In this document: positions 10,965 to 21,693 of the stretch, piece by piece
How positions within the stretch are numbered: the stretch's first letter is position 1
Layout of the letters: each line of letters starts with the position of its first letter
From: Quercus robur
Lineage: Eukaryota; Streptophyta; Magnoliopsida; Fagales; Fagaceae
Reading direction: 5' to 3'
Length of the DNA stretch: 64,000 nucleotides
Assembly: GCF_932294415.1 (NCBI RefSeq)
Contig: NC_065539.1
Coordinates: forward strand, 47,344,501-47,408,500
The notes under the pieces: model-generated
Databases searched by the model: none
The model's input: only the letters and a program-made list of their open reading frames with translations
Told to the model about the DNA's origin: nothing
Position numbers and translations under genes: made by a program

Positions 10965-12320
10965 CTACACTCTTTCAACAACGACATTACCTTCACCAAT
11001 CTCATCCACAAAAGCTTTGAGGTTGTTATAGGAAGAACCACCTTCGTTGGCAGCCTCCATCACCAACTCCTTCCATTTCTTGGCATTCCTTCTAATTGCT
11101 TCTCCTCTCTCTCCATCTCCCACAACCAATTCCAAGCATCTCTTAATCTCATCACCTTCAGCAATCCCATCCTTATTCACTATCATCCTCACTCCTGTCT
11201 TCCATACATCTTCAATTAGCTTCGCATTCGTCCCTTGATCAGACCACTGTGGAAATGCTACCATCGGCACCCCTGAAACCAAACTCTCCAAAGTTGAATT
11301 CCACCCACAATGTGTCACAAAGCATCCTAGTGAAGGATGTGACAAGACCTCCACCTGGGAACACCACGGCACTATCATTCCCATTTGTTCCAATTCCTCT
11401 CTGCAACTCAACTTCTCTTCTTCTCCATGTTCCTTAGCTCTTATGACCCACAAGAAGGGCCGCCCACAATTCAACAATCCGCGTGCAATTTCCTCCATTT
11501 GTTGCTTCATTAAGACCGCTAAGCTCCCAAATGAAACATAAATAACCGATGATTCAGGCTTAGAGTTGAGCCATTCGATGTAGTCTTTGGAAACATCTCC
11601 TCCAAATGACTTATCTGATGGAAGTAGAGGTCCAACTGCAACCAAATTAAACTTTTCAATCGCCTTCAAGGCCTCAGGCTCTAGTGCATCAAAGGTATTC
11701 ACTAGAACTCTAGGATTGTTCTCCTTTTCAAGCGCTTCAAAGTGGGCTTGAATCATTGGGAGAGCAAAAGTGTGAGTGTTGGAAGCAAGAAAAAAGGAGG
11801 GTAGGTCACGGCTAGTGAGTAATGGTAGTCCCGGTAACTTTATCGAAGATGAGGGGTAGTCATTGTTGTCGTTTCTGATAACATCGGCAAAACCGTTGAA
11901 GTAGTAGTAATATATGTCCAAAACCATGGCAGGTTGAATCCAAAGAAGCGTGGAAGGAAGGTGAAGTTCACGAGCCACGTCAGCAGCCCAAGGTAGAAGC
12001 AGTGTGTAGACTAAGCAAGTAAAGGGACGACCCTGGTTGGCGCTGGACACAATAAGGTGAGTGAGAGTTTTGGAGCCATTGCCCTTGAGCTGATCGAAGT
12101 GGTTCTGGGCATCATCCAGGGAACATCCGTCGTCGTAGCCATCAGAGAAGGTGACAAACGACAAGCCGTCTGGAGGAGGACTCTTGATCATGCGACGGTG
12201 GGCACTAATGGTGATGGCAAAGGTGACCTGTGCTCCCAAGTGAATGAGGCACTTAGCGAATTGGAGGGAAGGGTTGACATGGCCTTGCGCTGGGAATGTA
12301 ACGAGAAGGAAGTGAGCCAT
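10965..12320 (-). CDS. UDP-glucosyltransferase, UGT75-type (UGT-2)
   Basis: A 451-residue intronless family-1 UDP-glucosyltransferase. Catalytic His is H14 (PAQGHVNP). The PSPG box covers about residues 319-362 with HCGWNS and a final DQ. The UGT75-type LLLPWAADVARE, LLWIQPA and IYYYYFNG blocks are present, with Thr in place of the usual catalytic Asp. From VYTLLLPW onward it is nearly the same as UGT-1. The first 110 residues are clearly more different and carry an insertion (NQGRPFTC) absent from UGT-1 and UGT-3. The ATG is the first in frame and aligns with the other copies. A Pack-MULE sits 195 bp upstream of the start and the TATA context of the other copies is not kept, so expression may differ. 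Acceptor unknown; the ORF looks intact. Confidence 0.93.
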   Translation of the reverse strand: MAHFLLVTFPAQGHVNPSLQFAKCLIHLGAQVTFAITISAHRRMIKSPPPDGLSFVTFSDGYDDGCSLDDAQNHFDQLKGNGSKTLTHLIVSSANQGRPFTCLVYTLLLPWAADVARELHLPSTLLWIQPAMVLDIYYYYFNGFADVIRNDNNDYPSSSIKLPGLPLLTSRDLPSFFLASNTHTFALPMIQAHFEALEKENNPRVLVNTFDALEPEALKAIEKFNLVAVGPLLPSDKSFGGDVSKDYIEWLNSKPESSVIYVSFGSLAVLMKQQMEEIARGLLNCGRPFLWVIRAKEHGEEEKLSCREELEQMGMIVPWCSQVEVLSHPSLGCFVTHCGWNSTLESLVSGVPMVAFPQWSDQGTNAKLIEDVWKTGVRMIVNKDGIAEGDEIKRCLELVVGDGERGEAIRRNAKKWKELVMEAANEGGSSYNNLKAFVDEIGEGNVVVERV

Positions 12321-12475
12321 GCTATATATTCTATTGGATTTTGGTCCGAGTGTTGAGGTGTTGTGGGTAGTGACTTGTGAATATAAATAAGCTTAAAAGG
12401 AAATAGTTTTGAGTTCTTGGAAATGGAGATTACACGGGACCTGAGATGAATCATTGAGAGTTGTGCTTTGTAAAT

Positions 12476-12492
12476 TGACGTTTGCGGTGACA
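12476..12492. promoter_or_regulatory. as-1-like element, UGT-2
   Basis: TGACGTTTGCGGTGACA: one perfect and one single-mismatch TGACG half-site with a 7-bp spacer. The element ends 22 bp before the Pack-MULE at 12515, so the insertion separates it from everything farther upstream. Confidence 0.5.
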
Positions 12493-12514
12493 ATTTGAGG
12501 GACCCTATCTATTA

Positions 12515-13583
12515 GAGAAAATATTAGAGAAAACATACGGTTAGCAAGTGGCGTAAAAGTGTTGATTTAAGCCACCAATCAGTGTTTGCCACGTCACACA
12601 TTTAAAGAAAAATCAATACACTCTAACATACACAATTTAACTTACTCCGCACACACGTATCAGAGAGCAAAGCTGGAGAAACAGCACCAACGCCTAACCC
12701 ATTCCACCTCCTGCCCTCATTGACCACGCAACCCGCCTCACCGCAGCGCCATTGTTAAACCCACCATCCATTTCCATATACACCATCGGAAGCTTTCGCT
12801 CCCCAATTCTCCCTCTCGGCCCAGAAAACTCCCCACCGCAAACCCACTTCCGGAAAGCCTCCAAATAGTCAACCCAATATTCTTAGACCCATTCTGAACC
12901 ACCGTCGCCGCAGTCGTAGACTCCATCGGTGCAACCGCTCTGGTTTCGGTATCAGTGGGAAGCTCGTGGCGACAAATTGGGCAAGAATTCCGAATCAAAA
13001 GCCAAGGGAGCATACAATCAGAGTGGTATATATGCTTACATGGCATTTCTCGAGCTTTGGATCCGAATTCGAATTGCTCTTTGATCCTTTTTTATTCTTT
13101 GTTTGATTAGTGGGTTTTGGGAATTTTGTGTGGCTTGTTTGGGTTTTGGGATTGTTTGATCAGTGGCGTTGATCTTTTGTGGTTTTGATCAGTAGGCTTC
13201 ATTGATGGTGGTTGGGTTGTTTTGTGGCTTGATGATGGTGGCTGGGTTGGTTGTGTTGGGTCTGTGAGGGAGAGATGATAGTGTTAAAGAATGAATATTT
13301 GATTGAATAAAAAAGGAGCAGAACAAACCTTGAACTTCGATGTGGTGGTGCCAGCTCCAGAACAACGCTGTGGCGGGGTGGAGCTCCGGTGGTCAGATGA
13401 GAGCAGGAGGTGGAATGGGTTAGGCGTTGGTGCTGTTTCTTTAGCTTTGCTCTCTAATACGTGTGTGGAGTAAGTTAAAATTGTGTGTGATAGGGTGTAT
13501 TGGTTTAAATGTGTGATGTGGCAAACACTGATTGGTGGTGTAAATCAACACTTTTACACCACCTCCTGACCATATGTTTTCTC
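12515..13583. mobile_element. Pack-MULE with captured RING-finger gene fragment
   Basis: A 1069-bp element with a perfect 9-bp target duplication TATCTATTA (12506-12514 and 13584-13592), the Mutator hallmark. Both ends begin GAGAAAA and the terminal inverted repeats reach about 200 bp inward (to about 12720 and 13380), roughly 85-90% alike by eye. The left end carries a small internal duplication (gagaaaatatta). There is no transposase; the interior holds a piece of a RING-H2 ubiquitin-ligase gene on the minus strand. This is a plain non-autonomous DNA transposon that captured host DNA. Confidence 0.9.
12694..13075 (-). pseudogene. RING-H2 E3 ligase fragment, RDUF-like
   Basis: Minus-strand reading gives [20 protein letters not shown], then SDCMLPWL and [12 protein letters not shown], the C-terminal part of a C3H2C3 RING finger. 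It continues into [15 protein letters not shown], the tail block I associate with RDUF/RZF-type plant E3 ligases. The first Cys pair of the RING is missing: a stop lies just upstream, where the captured part begins. A frameshift near GREGELGSE moves the tail ([16 protein letters not shown]) into another frame, whose stop falls at 12694 inside the left inverted repeat. It is therefore a captured, broken fragment. An open frame from Met to 12738 remains (102 codons). Confidence 0.8.
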
Positions 13584-13592
13584 TATCTATTA

Positions 13593-14336
13593 TGTTCGAA
13601 ATGATAAGGGAAGCTGGCCAAAGAATATTCCTTAAAGTTTCTACAATCTAATTCAATTTTACTACTAAAAAATGGTTGGTTAATGAAGTAATGGTTGACT
13701 CCGGTGTCCGACAAGAAGAGGATGGTGTAGGTTGAATTTCATTGTCCTCAATTGATAAAGTTTTTTTTTTTTTTTTTAAAGATTTTAGTCAAAAAAAGTT
13801 TTTTTTTAAAGATAGTTGTCCATTAGGACCACTATTATTGGCGGCTCAACATACAAGTCAGGATGACCTGCAGAAAATGGCATATATGCCCTTCCCAAAA
13901 AAAAATTATATGTTAAACTAACTTATTGTGACCACCTTAATAAAAATGTTAAAGACCTTGACTTGAAAATTAAAAAAAATTGGGTTTAACAAAATAAGAA
14001 TAATGTTACATTCACCACATTTTCACAATAATTTTACAACAATTTCAATGTGGTAAATTGTTACTGATTTTAATTTGAGCTCAATACTGATATTATTTTT
14101 TTACCACCAATAACAGTTTTTTACATAAGATTTATTGTAAAAATATTGTGGACATAACATTACTCAAAAATTAATTTTGCCCCCAAACATAATCCTTAAT
14201 ACCTTCTATAAATTTTTTTTTTTAAAAAACTTAATTAATAACAATAAATACTAGCCCAAATAACAACAAATATAAACCAAATAAAAACAAGATAAAACCA
14301 AACAACAAGTGATCTAATTATTCAATAAAAAGCCTA
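13593..14336. other. Intergenic with one MITE
   Basis: AT-rich, no gene. A MITE-like copy lies at about 14004-14170. Near 13838 tattggcggctcaa resembles hAT ends seen elsewhere here, possibly the left end of an old element whose right end is at 35329. Confidence 0.5.
14004..14170. repeat. MITE-like element, copy 1 of 3
   Basis: About 170 bp with ends of the type ttacattcaccacattttcac and its inverse (aaatattgtggacataacat). Related copies lie at about 15680-15862 (inside a hAT element) and 36510-36700. All have a middle block with ttgttact, taccaccaataac or similar. Superfamily not assigned because the target duplications are unclear. Confidence 0.6.
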
Positions 14337-15114
14337 CTATAAAACGGGTAATTCTAGCGTACCCACCCTTTTTTTTGGGGGGTACGGTACCCACTAGTAG
14401 ACAACCTGCTATATCAAGTTACCAAAACATCACATTTGATGGTACTATTCTCATATTGTGTAGTACTAACATCACATGTAACTATACTTTTGTCACATAC
14501 AGTAGTTCCCTTATTTTTTCTCACATTTAATGGTACCATCTTCACATTGTGCAGTATCAACATCACATATGACAGTACTTTTGTTACATTCGGTGGTTCC
14601 CTTTTTTTTTTTCCTTACATTTGATGGTACCATTCTCACATTGCATAGTACCAACATCACATGTGACTGTACTTTTGTCACATTCGGTAGGTCCTTTATT
14701 TTTTCTCACATTTGATGGTACCATCCTCATATTGTGCAGTACCAACATCACATGCGACTGTATTTTTGTCACATTCGATGATTCCTTTATTTTTTTTTCT
14801 CACATTTGATGGTACTATCCTCAAATTGCGTAGTACCAATATCACATGTGACTGTACTTTTGTCACATTCGATGGTTCCCTTATTTTTTTTCTCACATTT
14901 TATGGTACCATCCTCATATTACACAGTACCAACATCACCTGTGATTGTATTTTTGTCACATTCGGTGGTTCCCTTTTTTTTCTCACATTTTATGGTACCA
15001 GCCTCACATTGCGTAGTACCAATATCACATGTGACTGTACTTTTATTACATTCAATGGTTCCCTTGTGTTTTTTTCCTCATATTTTAAGGTACCAGCCTC
15101 ACATTGCACAATAC

Positions 15115-15998
15115 CACGGGCGGCTCTAGGTACAATTCAGGGGGTTCAAATGAACCCCCTGAGTTGAACTCCCTGAGTTGGGCCAAAAAGAAAATTTATA
15201 TATAATTTTTTAATATTTTTTTTATTTGAGGCTCCTAAAATAAATTTTGAACCCCTTAGACCTTTTTATTTATTTATTTATTTTATTTATTATTTTTTTT
15301 AAAGCCTAGTTGAAACGAACTTGAATATGATCATGTTGACAACATCTTGGTCTTTTTAAACCCAAAAAAAAAAAAAAAAAAAAAAAAACCAATTTGATCT
15401 AAAATAAGAGGGAAAAATAGTAAACCTATTAACAAAAATATAAATTTGTTTATCTTAAATCTTAAAAAAATCATTTAGATCTTAACAAATTTAAAAGAAA
15501 CTAATACATAAAATTTTATTATATTTAGATCTCGCTTAGAGTTCACTTAACAACAATAATTCATATGTTGATTGTATTTACAAACAATAGATGATTTACA
15601 AGATTTAATCTTAACAATAATAATTAATATCTTCACCATATTAATAAGCAATATGCAATGAACTTATAATTTATCTTATATGAGAAACGCTATGTTCATA
15701 ATACGCTCACAACAAAGTTTAAGTGGCTAATTGTTACTAACTGTTATTGATAGGGAAAAAAGTAGTTTCATTAGTAAGTTTAAATTAGAACTAATAAAAA
15801 TGTATAACCTAAAATTTGTTAGAAAAGTGTTGTGAAAATGTTGTAGATGTAACACTTCTCATCTTTTATTCTCTTACTAGTATGTACTGTGAAAAATTTT
15901 GTAATAAAGAAATCACATAGACTGCAAGACTCACTTTTTTTTAACCAAAATGTATCTTTTAATTGACCCCCTAAATATATGTCCTGAAGCCGCCACTG
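15115..15998. mobile_element. Non-autonomous hAT element inside the array
   Basis: 884 bp with short inverted ends: CACGGGCGGCTCTAGG at the left and, reverse-complemented, CAGTGGCGGCTTCAGG at the right. The 8-bp target duplication is cacaatac (15107-15114) against cacagtac (15999-16006), one mismatch. The array repeat itself predicts the empty site (cattgcacagtaccaac), which fits. No transposase domain was found; a MITE copy lies inside at about 15680-15862. Confidence 0.8.
15680..15862. repeat. MITE-like element, copy 2 of 3
   Basis: Ends atgttcataatacgctcacaa and the inverse block ttgtgaaaatgttgtagatg, with the same interior words as the copies at 14004 and 36510. It is nested in the hAT element at 15115-15998. 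Confidence 0.55.
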
Positions 15999-16299
15999 CA
16001 CAGTACCAACATCACATGTGATTGTACTTTTGTCACATTCGATGGTTCTCTTTTTTTTTTTTTTTTTTCTTCACATTTTATGGTACCATCCTCATATTGA
16101 ATAGTACCAACATCAAATGTAACTGTACTTTTGTTACATTCAGTAGTTCCCTTATTTTTTTTTCTCACATTTGATGGTACTATCCTCACATTGTGCAGTA
16201 CCAGCATCATATGTCACTGCACTTTTATCACATTCCCTGATAGTCTTATTTTCTCTCACATTTAATGGTACTATCTTTACATTGAGTAGTACCACCGTG

Positions 16300-16790
16300 C
16301 TGTACTTTCGTATAATAAAAAATTTTCAGTCTCTGCTCTCAGTTTTCGAATCTTTGACTTTCTTCTTCTCTCTCTCGATTTTTCTATAATCTACGCTTCT
16401 CTCCAGTTTCGTCTCTCAAATTCTTCTCATCCAAACCATCCACAAAAACCTATCTAGAGCGACGATTACTAAACAAAACCCTAAGCAAGACCACAAAAGA
16501 AGAAACAGATCCCTAAGCCATGAACGGTTCCTCGCCAGCTCTAGCGAGGGAATTGTTCTCGCCAAAAAAAAGAAATGGATTGTTTATTTTTCCCTCTCTC
16601 TCTCGATCATGCCCTCTTTCCTTTCTCTTCGACTTCGCTCCCTTTTCAGAAAGGACCTCACCATTAATTGACCTCGTCGGTGCAAGGAAAGGGGTTTTAC
16701 ACAGCGACGATCGAAACCCATTTCACGTACTGTAGAGTTGGTTTGAAATTTCCCCAAATTTTTTGGATTTGAAAAAAATGATAACTATAA
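16300..16790 (+). other. Possible captured 5' exon of a host gene
   Basis: Between two blocks of the 92-bp array lies sequence of different, more gene-like composition. It has a pyrimidine-rich leader with ctctctctcgat and aaaaccctaagc, typical of plant 5' UTRs, then an ATG at 16520 and 71 codons beginning MNGSSPALARELFSPKKRNG. I do not recognise the protein. GC content is higher than on either side. Capture of a promoter and first exon by a MULE would explain it; a chance open frame is the alternative. Confidence 0.35.
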
Positions 16791-17584
16791 ATCTTATAGT
16801 ACTTTTGTCACGTTGTGTAGTTCCAACATCACTTTTGATAGTACTTTTGTCACATCTAGTGGTTCCCTTAATTTTTCTCACATTTGACAGTTTCATTCTC
16901 ACATTGTGTAGTTCCAACATCACATGTGATAGTTCTTTTGTCATATTTAGTGGTTCCCATATTTTTTCTCACATTTTACAGTTTCATCATCACATTATGC
17001 AATTTCAACATCACATTTAACAGTACTTTTGTCACATTTGGTGGTTCCTTTAATTTTTCTCACATTTGACGGTTTCATTCTCACATTATGCAGTTCCAAT
17101 ATCACATGTGATAATTATTTTGTCACATTTGGTGGTTCCCATATTTTTTCTCACATTTGACAATTCTATCCTTACATTGTGCAGTTCCAACATTATATTT
17201 AATAGTATTTTTGTCACATTTGGTATTAACTTTATTTTTTCTCACATTTGACGGTTCCATCTTCACATTATCCAGTTCCAACATTACATTTGACAGTATT
17301 TTTTGTCACATTTGGTGGTTCCCTTATTTTTTTTTTCTCACATTTGATGTTTTTTTCTCACATTGTGTAGTAAAAACATCACATGTGACTATACTTTTGT
17401 CACATTTGGTGGTTCCTTTATTTTTTTTTCTTATATTTGATTATTCTATTCTCACATTGTGTAGTTTCAACATCACATGTGACTGTTCTTTTGTCACATT
17501 TGGTGATTCCCTTTTTTTTTTTTTTTTTCCTCACATTTGATGGTTCCATTGTCATATTCGGTACTACCAACATATCATTTACCA

Positions 17585-17985
17585 AAAAGTGACTATAATG
17601 CTCTTAGAACCTAAAAAACGACCTTAATGCACCTTAAATCTAAAAAATGACTGAAATACCTAGAGTCCCAAAAAATGACCGAAATGACACTGAAACCTTA
17701 AAAAATTTCAAAATACCCTTGAAACCTATAAAATGACCAAAATATCTCATAAAACTTAAAAATAACAAAATACCCACGAAACCCTCAACAATTACTGGAA
17801 TAACCTTAGTACTTTTAAAAAAAATGACCGAATGATCCTAAAACCTAAAAAATGACAGAAATTACCTTAAAATATAAGAAATGATCGAAAATAACCAAGA
17901 AATCTAAAAAATGACCAAAATACTCTTAGTACCTAAAAAATGACTAAAATGACCTTGAAAACCTTAGAAAGGACTGAAATATCAT
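17585..17985. repeat. Minisatellite of about 34-bp units
   Basis: About eleven degenerate units of the type cctaaaaaatgaccgaaata followed by ccttgaaa. The array sits between the third and fourth blocks of the 92-bp array and is unrelated to it. Confidence 0.75.
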
Positions 17986-18340
17986 GTTGAACCATACTTT
18001 TGTCACATTCAGTGAGACCATTATTTTGTTTTTCACATTTGACAATTTCATCGTCACATTATGTAGTACCAACATCACATGTGACCGTACTTTGTCACAT
18101 TCAAAGGTTTTCTTATTTTTTCTCACATTTAATGGTTCCATTTTCACATCAAGTAGTACCAACATCACATCTAACAGTACTTTTATTATATTTGGTGGTA
18201 CCTTTATTTTTTACCCACATTTGACAGTTTCATATTAATATCATGCAGTACCAACATCATATCTGACTGTATTGTTATTACATTCGATGATAACCTTATT
18301 TTTTTACTCACATTTAAAGGTTCAATCGTCACATTACGTA

Positions 18341-19480
18341 CTATCAACTAGGGACGGAGAGAGACTTGGATGTTCAGGGGCAATGCCCCCCCCCCCACCC
18401 AATTATTTTTAAAAAAATATTATTATATACATAGGTACTAATTTTAGCAACTTTGTTCCATAAGATTACACTTAGAATAGTGATGCCTCTAACAACAGTG
18501 ATGCCTAGATCTTCAAACCAAGCTGAAACAATAAATTTTTAAGAGTGTGGGCTTCTAAGTTAGGTGCAATGCTGAGATAATCACAAATTTAAGACTAATA
18601 GAACCTAAGTAACAAATAGGAATGAATAGACCAACCATTAAGTGTAAACTCTTCCTTGGGCAGGTCCAAGGATAGATCTTATATTGATAAGTAAGGTTGA
18701 TATTACTTTACAGGGTAATTCTCTGTTCTCACACTTGTTTTCTTTTTTCATGGAAAACGTTTATTTCCTTCTTGTTGGGGGGTTCCTTTCCTTATATAGC
18801 CTATTTCCTTGTATCTCAGCCTTCCATCTATACATTTTAGGGGAACTCTTTGGATGCTTGTCCCATTAGGATCCTTTTGAAGCTGGTAGAAAGAGCTGTG
18901 AGCTATGAAATCACTGTTCAAGGGTTATTTCCTCATTAATGCAATTGGTTAGGTTGGTGCAAAGAATTGAATGCGAAGGTGGGAGGTGTCTTCTTCAGGA
19001 AACTTCCTTCCTTGCATGTCTTGTACCATTCCTTTGCCATTCAATCCCCTATCCTTGGGTTTTTTGGGTGTGCCAATTGTCCTTTAGCTCTTTAATTCTC
19101 TTTGGGTGGGCATAGTCCTTGGAGTTTGCCTGCTTTTCTTTATTTGAATTTTCTCACTGTCAAGCTTCTCTCTCTCTCTCTCTTTGAGTGTTGGTATGTC
19201 TCTCAACTTCTTTGCATTTAAGATATTTTAAAATATTTTGAAAATTTAAATTTCATATTTTTACAAAAAAAAAAAAAAAAAAAGAATTGTATAGAGTCCT
19301 GGTATATGTATCACTCTCTCTATCTCTCCAAGTAACTCTCTGGAATGAGCGGCTCAAATTGTCGTTGTTTATTAATTTTAATAAAATTCATGATAGTGAT
19401 TTTGTGTAAGTTTCAAAATATCATCATTATCATCTCAGAGTTTGAGAAATTCTTAAGATTATTTATTTTTCTATAAAGAA
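18341..19480. other. Unassigned DNA with a hAT-type end
   Basis: At about 18351 ctagggacggagagag, followed by a C-rich run, resembles the left end of the hAT element at 37524; no matching right end was found. The rest (18600-19480) is unrecognised, with a TATA-like ccttatatagcc near 18795 and a short (TC)n tract near 19170. No gene seen. Confidence 0.4.
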
Positions 19481-19615
19481 ATTAAATGGTAAATGGGTCA
19501 TAATAAGTTTTAAACTTAGAGTTTCGAGTCTTTTGGGTTAATATTGCAAAATTTAAAGTTGATTTGCGTTATAGGAACTGTTGGAAGTTAATTGGGAAAT
19601 TGAGGAGAGAGACTG

Positions 19616-21110
19616 AATTTCGGCAATGGGATTGCCGAAATTCGGCCAAAAAGCAGGAGAGAGAATAAGGAAAGGAGGAGAGAGAAAATGTTGAATTTCG
19701 TCAATCCCATTGCCGAAATTCCATTGCCCAGTTTTTCTGCCCGAATGCTGTGTGTCCGAGTGTGCCCGAGTGTGGAGTACTCTTAAAATAAAAAAAGGCA
19801 ATCGCGGCAATGTCATTACCGAAATAGGGGAATACATTTTTTTTTTTTTTTAGCAATTGTGATAATGGCATTGCCGAAAATGGAAAAAAAAAAAAAAAAA
19901 GTGGTTTCGAAATCTCTAGAAGAGTAAAAAACAGGTTTCATGGCCACAATATTTTCACAATAAATCACATATAATTAGTCCACAATATTTTCACAATAAA
20001 TCACATATAATTAGTTATTATTAGTTAAAAAAATTTGTGACAACTAATTGTGGCAATGGCATTGCCGAAATAGGAAAAAAAAATTTGTGGCAATACCATT
20101 GCCGAAATAGGGAGAAAAATAAAAGTGACAAACTACTTGAGGCAATTGCATTGCCGAAATAGGGAGAAAAAAAAATTGGAAATACCATTGCCGAAATAGG
20201 GGAATAAATTTTTTTTTAGCAATTGTGACAATGGGATTGCCGAAAATGTGAGAAAAAAAAGAGAGAGAAGGATTATGGCAATGGGATTTCCGAAATAGGA
20301 AAAAAAATTTCGGCCATTCCATTGACGAAAATGTGGAAAAAAAAAAAAAAAGAAGAAAGATTTGTGAATCAAAATTTTTCCCCTATTTCGGCAATAGCAT
20401 TGCCGAAAATGTGAAAAAAAAAATGGGAGAAAAGGATTACGGCAACGGGATTGCCGAAATAGGGGGGAAACAAATTTCCCCCTATTTCGGCAATACCATT
20501 GCCGTAAATGTTAAAAAAAAGAAAAAAAAAGAGGATTACGGCAACGGGATTGCTGAAATAGGGGGGAAACAAATTTCCCCCTATTTCAGCAATACCATTG
20601 CCGTAAATGTTAAAAAAAAATAAAAAATAAAAAAAAGAAGAGGAGAAAAGGATTACGGCAACGGGATTGCCGAAATAGGGGGGAAACAAATTTCCCCCTA
20701 TTTCGGCAATACCATTGCCGTAAATTAAAAATAAAAAAATAAAAAAAAAATAAAAAGAAAGGAGAAAAGGATTATGGCAATAGCGTTGCCGTAAATGTGA
20801 AAAAAAAAAAAAAAAAGAGAGAGAAAAGTACAGAAGGATTAAAAAAAAAAAAAAGGAGAGAAAACGGCAATGGGATTGTCGAAAATGTGGGAAAAATTTT
20901 TTTTTTCCCCTATTTCGGCAATGCCATTGCTGAAATTGTGGGGAAAAAAAAAATTTTGAGGTAATGGTATTACCGAAATAGGGGGGAAAAAATTTGTGAC
21001 AAATTAATTGTGGCAATGGTATTGTCGAAATAGGGAAAAAAAATTTTGTGACAATCTAATTGCCGAAAATGTGAGAAAAAAAAGAATTGTGGCAATGGTA
21101 TTGCCAAAAT
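19616..21110. repeat. Left palindrome array of the inner MULE
   Basis: About 25 copies of a near-perfect palindrome CGGCAAT-NNN-ATTGCCG, usually extended to TTTCGG and CCGAAA, separated by A- or T-rich spacers of 20-70 bp. Many copies have CGTAAA instead of CGAAA on one side. CG pairs are placed symmetrically in otherwise AT-rich DNA. The repeating open frames over it (reading YGNGIAEIGG) are by-products. Confidence 0.9.
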
Positions 21111-21234
21111 AGAGGAGAGAGATATAAAAAAAGTACGCATATTATTCTTTCAATATATTTTTGACTGAACCAGTTTGGTTTGTCACGTTCTTTTAGAAAT
21201 AGATAAGGATAGATTCAAGTACACTGGTACATTG

Positions 21235-21430
21235 AATCTTTTTCTAAAGTGCATGCTGTAAACAAAAACAAAAAAAAAGTACATAGATTCTTATAGAACG
21301 AAAAAATGATTGATGTGCACGCTGTAAACAAAAAAAACAAAGAAAGTATACAGATTCTTACCATAGAAAAGAAAAAATGATTGATGTGCACACTATAATG
21401 CGTGTATGATTATTGATGTGCACACTATAA
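21235..21430. repeat. Inner part of left inverted end
   Basis: Several units with agattcttatag, aatgattgatgtgcac and gctgtaaacaaa; the inverse of the units at 29690-30035 and 25480-25960. They form the inward limit of the left inverted repeat. 21431-21693 holds only AT-rich DNA before the transposase stop codon. Confidence 0.75.
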
Positions 21431-21693
21431 GGTGTTATTGAAACCCTAAACTATAATACACAATATATATATAGACACACACAGACACAAAATAAATAAA
21501 CGTACACCCCAATCTAACTTGCAGTGCTAGAAAACATCATAGCATATGGAATTAGTACCATGTTCTTTCAAATAATACAAACTAACAATATGGTCCAACT
21601 CCTAAAAACATAATTAAAAAAAAAAAAAAAAAAAAAACAACAGTCCAACCAATCCACTGAAGTAGATTGAATACTTATGTTGGGTCATTCAGT

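Larger units (their letters stand above)
14420..18340. repeat. Array of 92-bp repeats in four blocks
   Basis: About 23 units of 91-93 bp in four blocks: about 14420-15114, 15999-16295, 16795-17560 and 17990-18340. Each unit is built of four sub-repeats around CACAT: ttttgtcacattcggtgg, tctcacatttgatggtacc, cctcacattgtgcagtacc and aacatcacatgtgactgtac. GGTACC, CACATTGTG and CACATGTG are palindromes. In the third block GGTACC-type sites become GGTTTC or TTCC, so there are two subfamilies. The gaps are a hAT element, a possible captured exon and a different array. The open frames here are low-complexity and not genes. Confidence 0.85.

Noticed and set aside
14436-15167. Several open frames over the 92-bp array that look like membrane proteins
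   Set aside because: The hydrophobic peptides come from T-rich repeat units; the same peptide recurs in every unit and frame.
19481-19489. A 9-bp target duplication at the edges of the inner MULE
   Set aside because: Several placements were tried against the flank after 31755 and none gave a convincing match, so the exact ends are left open.
20369-21016. A 215-codon frame on the minus strand with repeated YGNGIAEIGG
   Set aside because: It is a translation of the palindrome array; the repeating peptide follows from the DNA repeat and both strands give the same peptide.
19616-21110. CRISPR-like array of palindromic repeats and spacers
   Set aside because: Plant nuclear DNA, irregular spacers, simple A/T spacers, no cas genes; it is the inverted end of a MULE.
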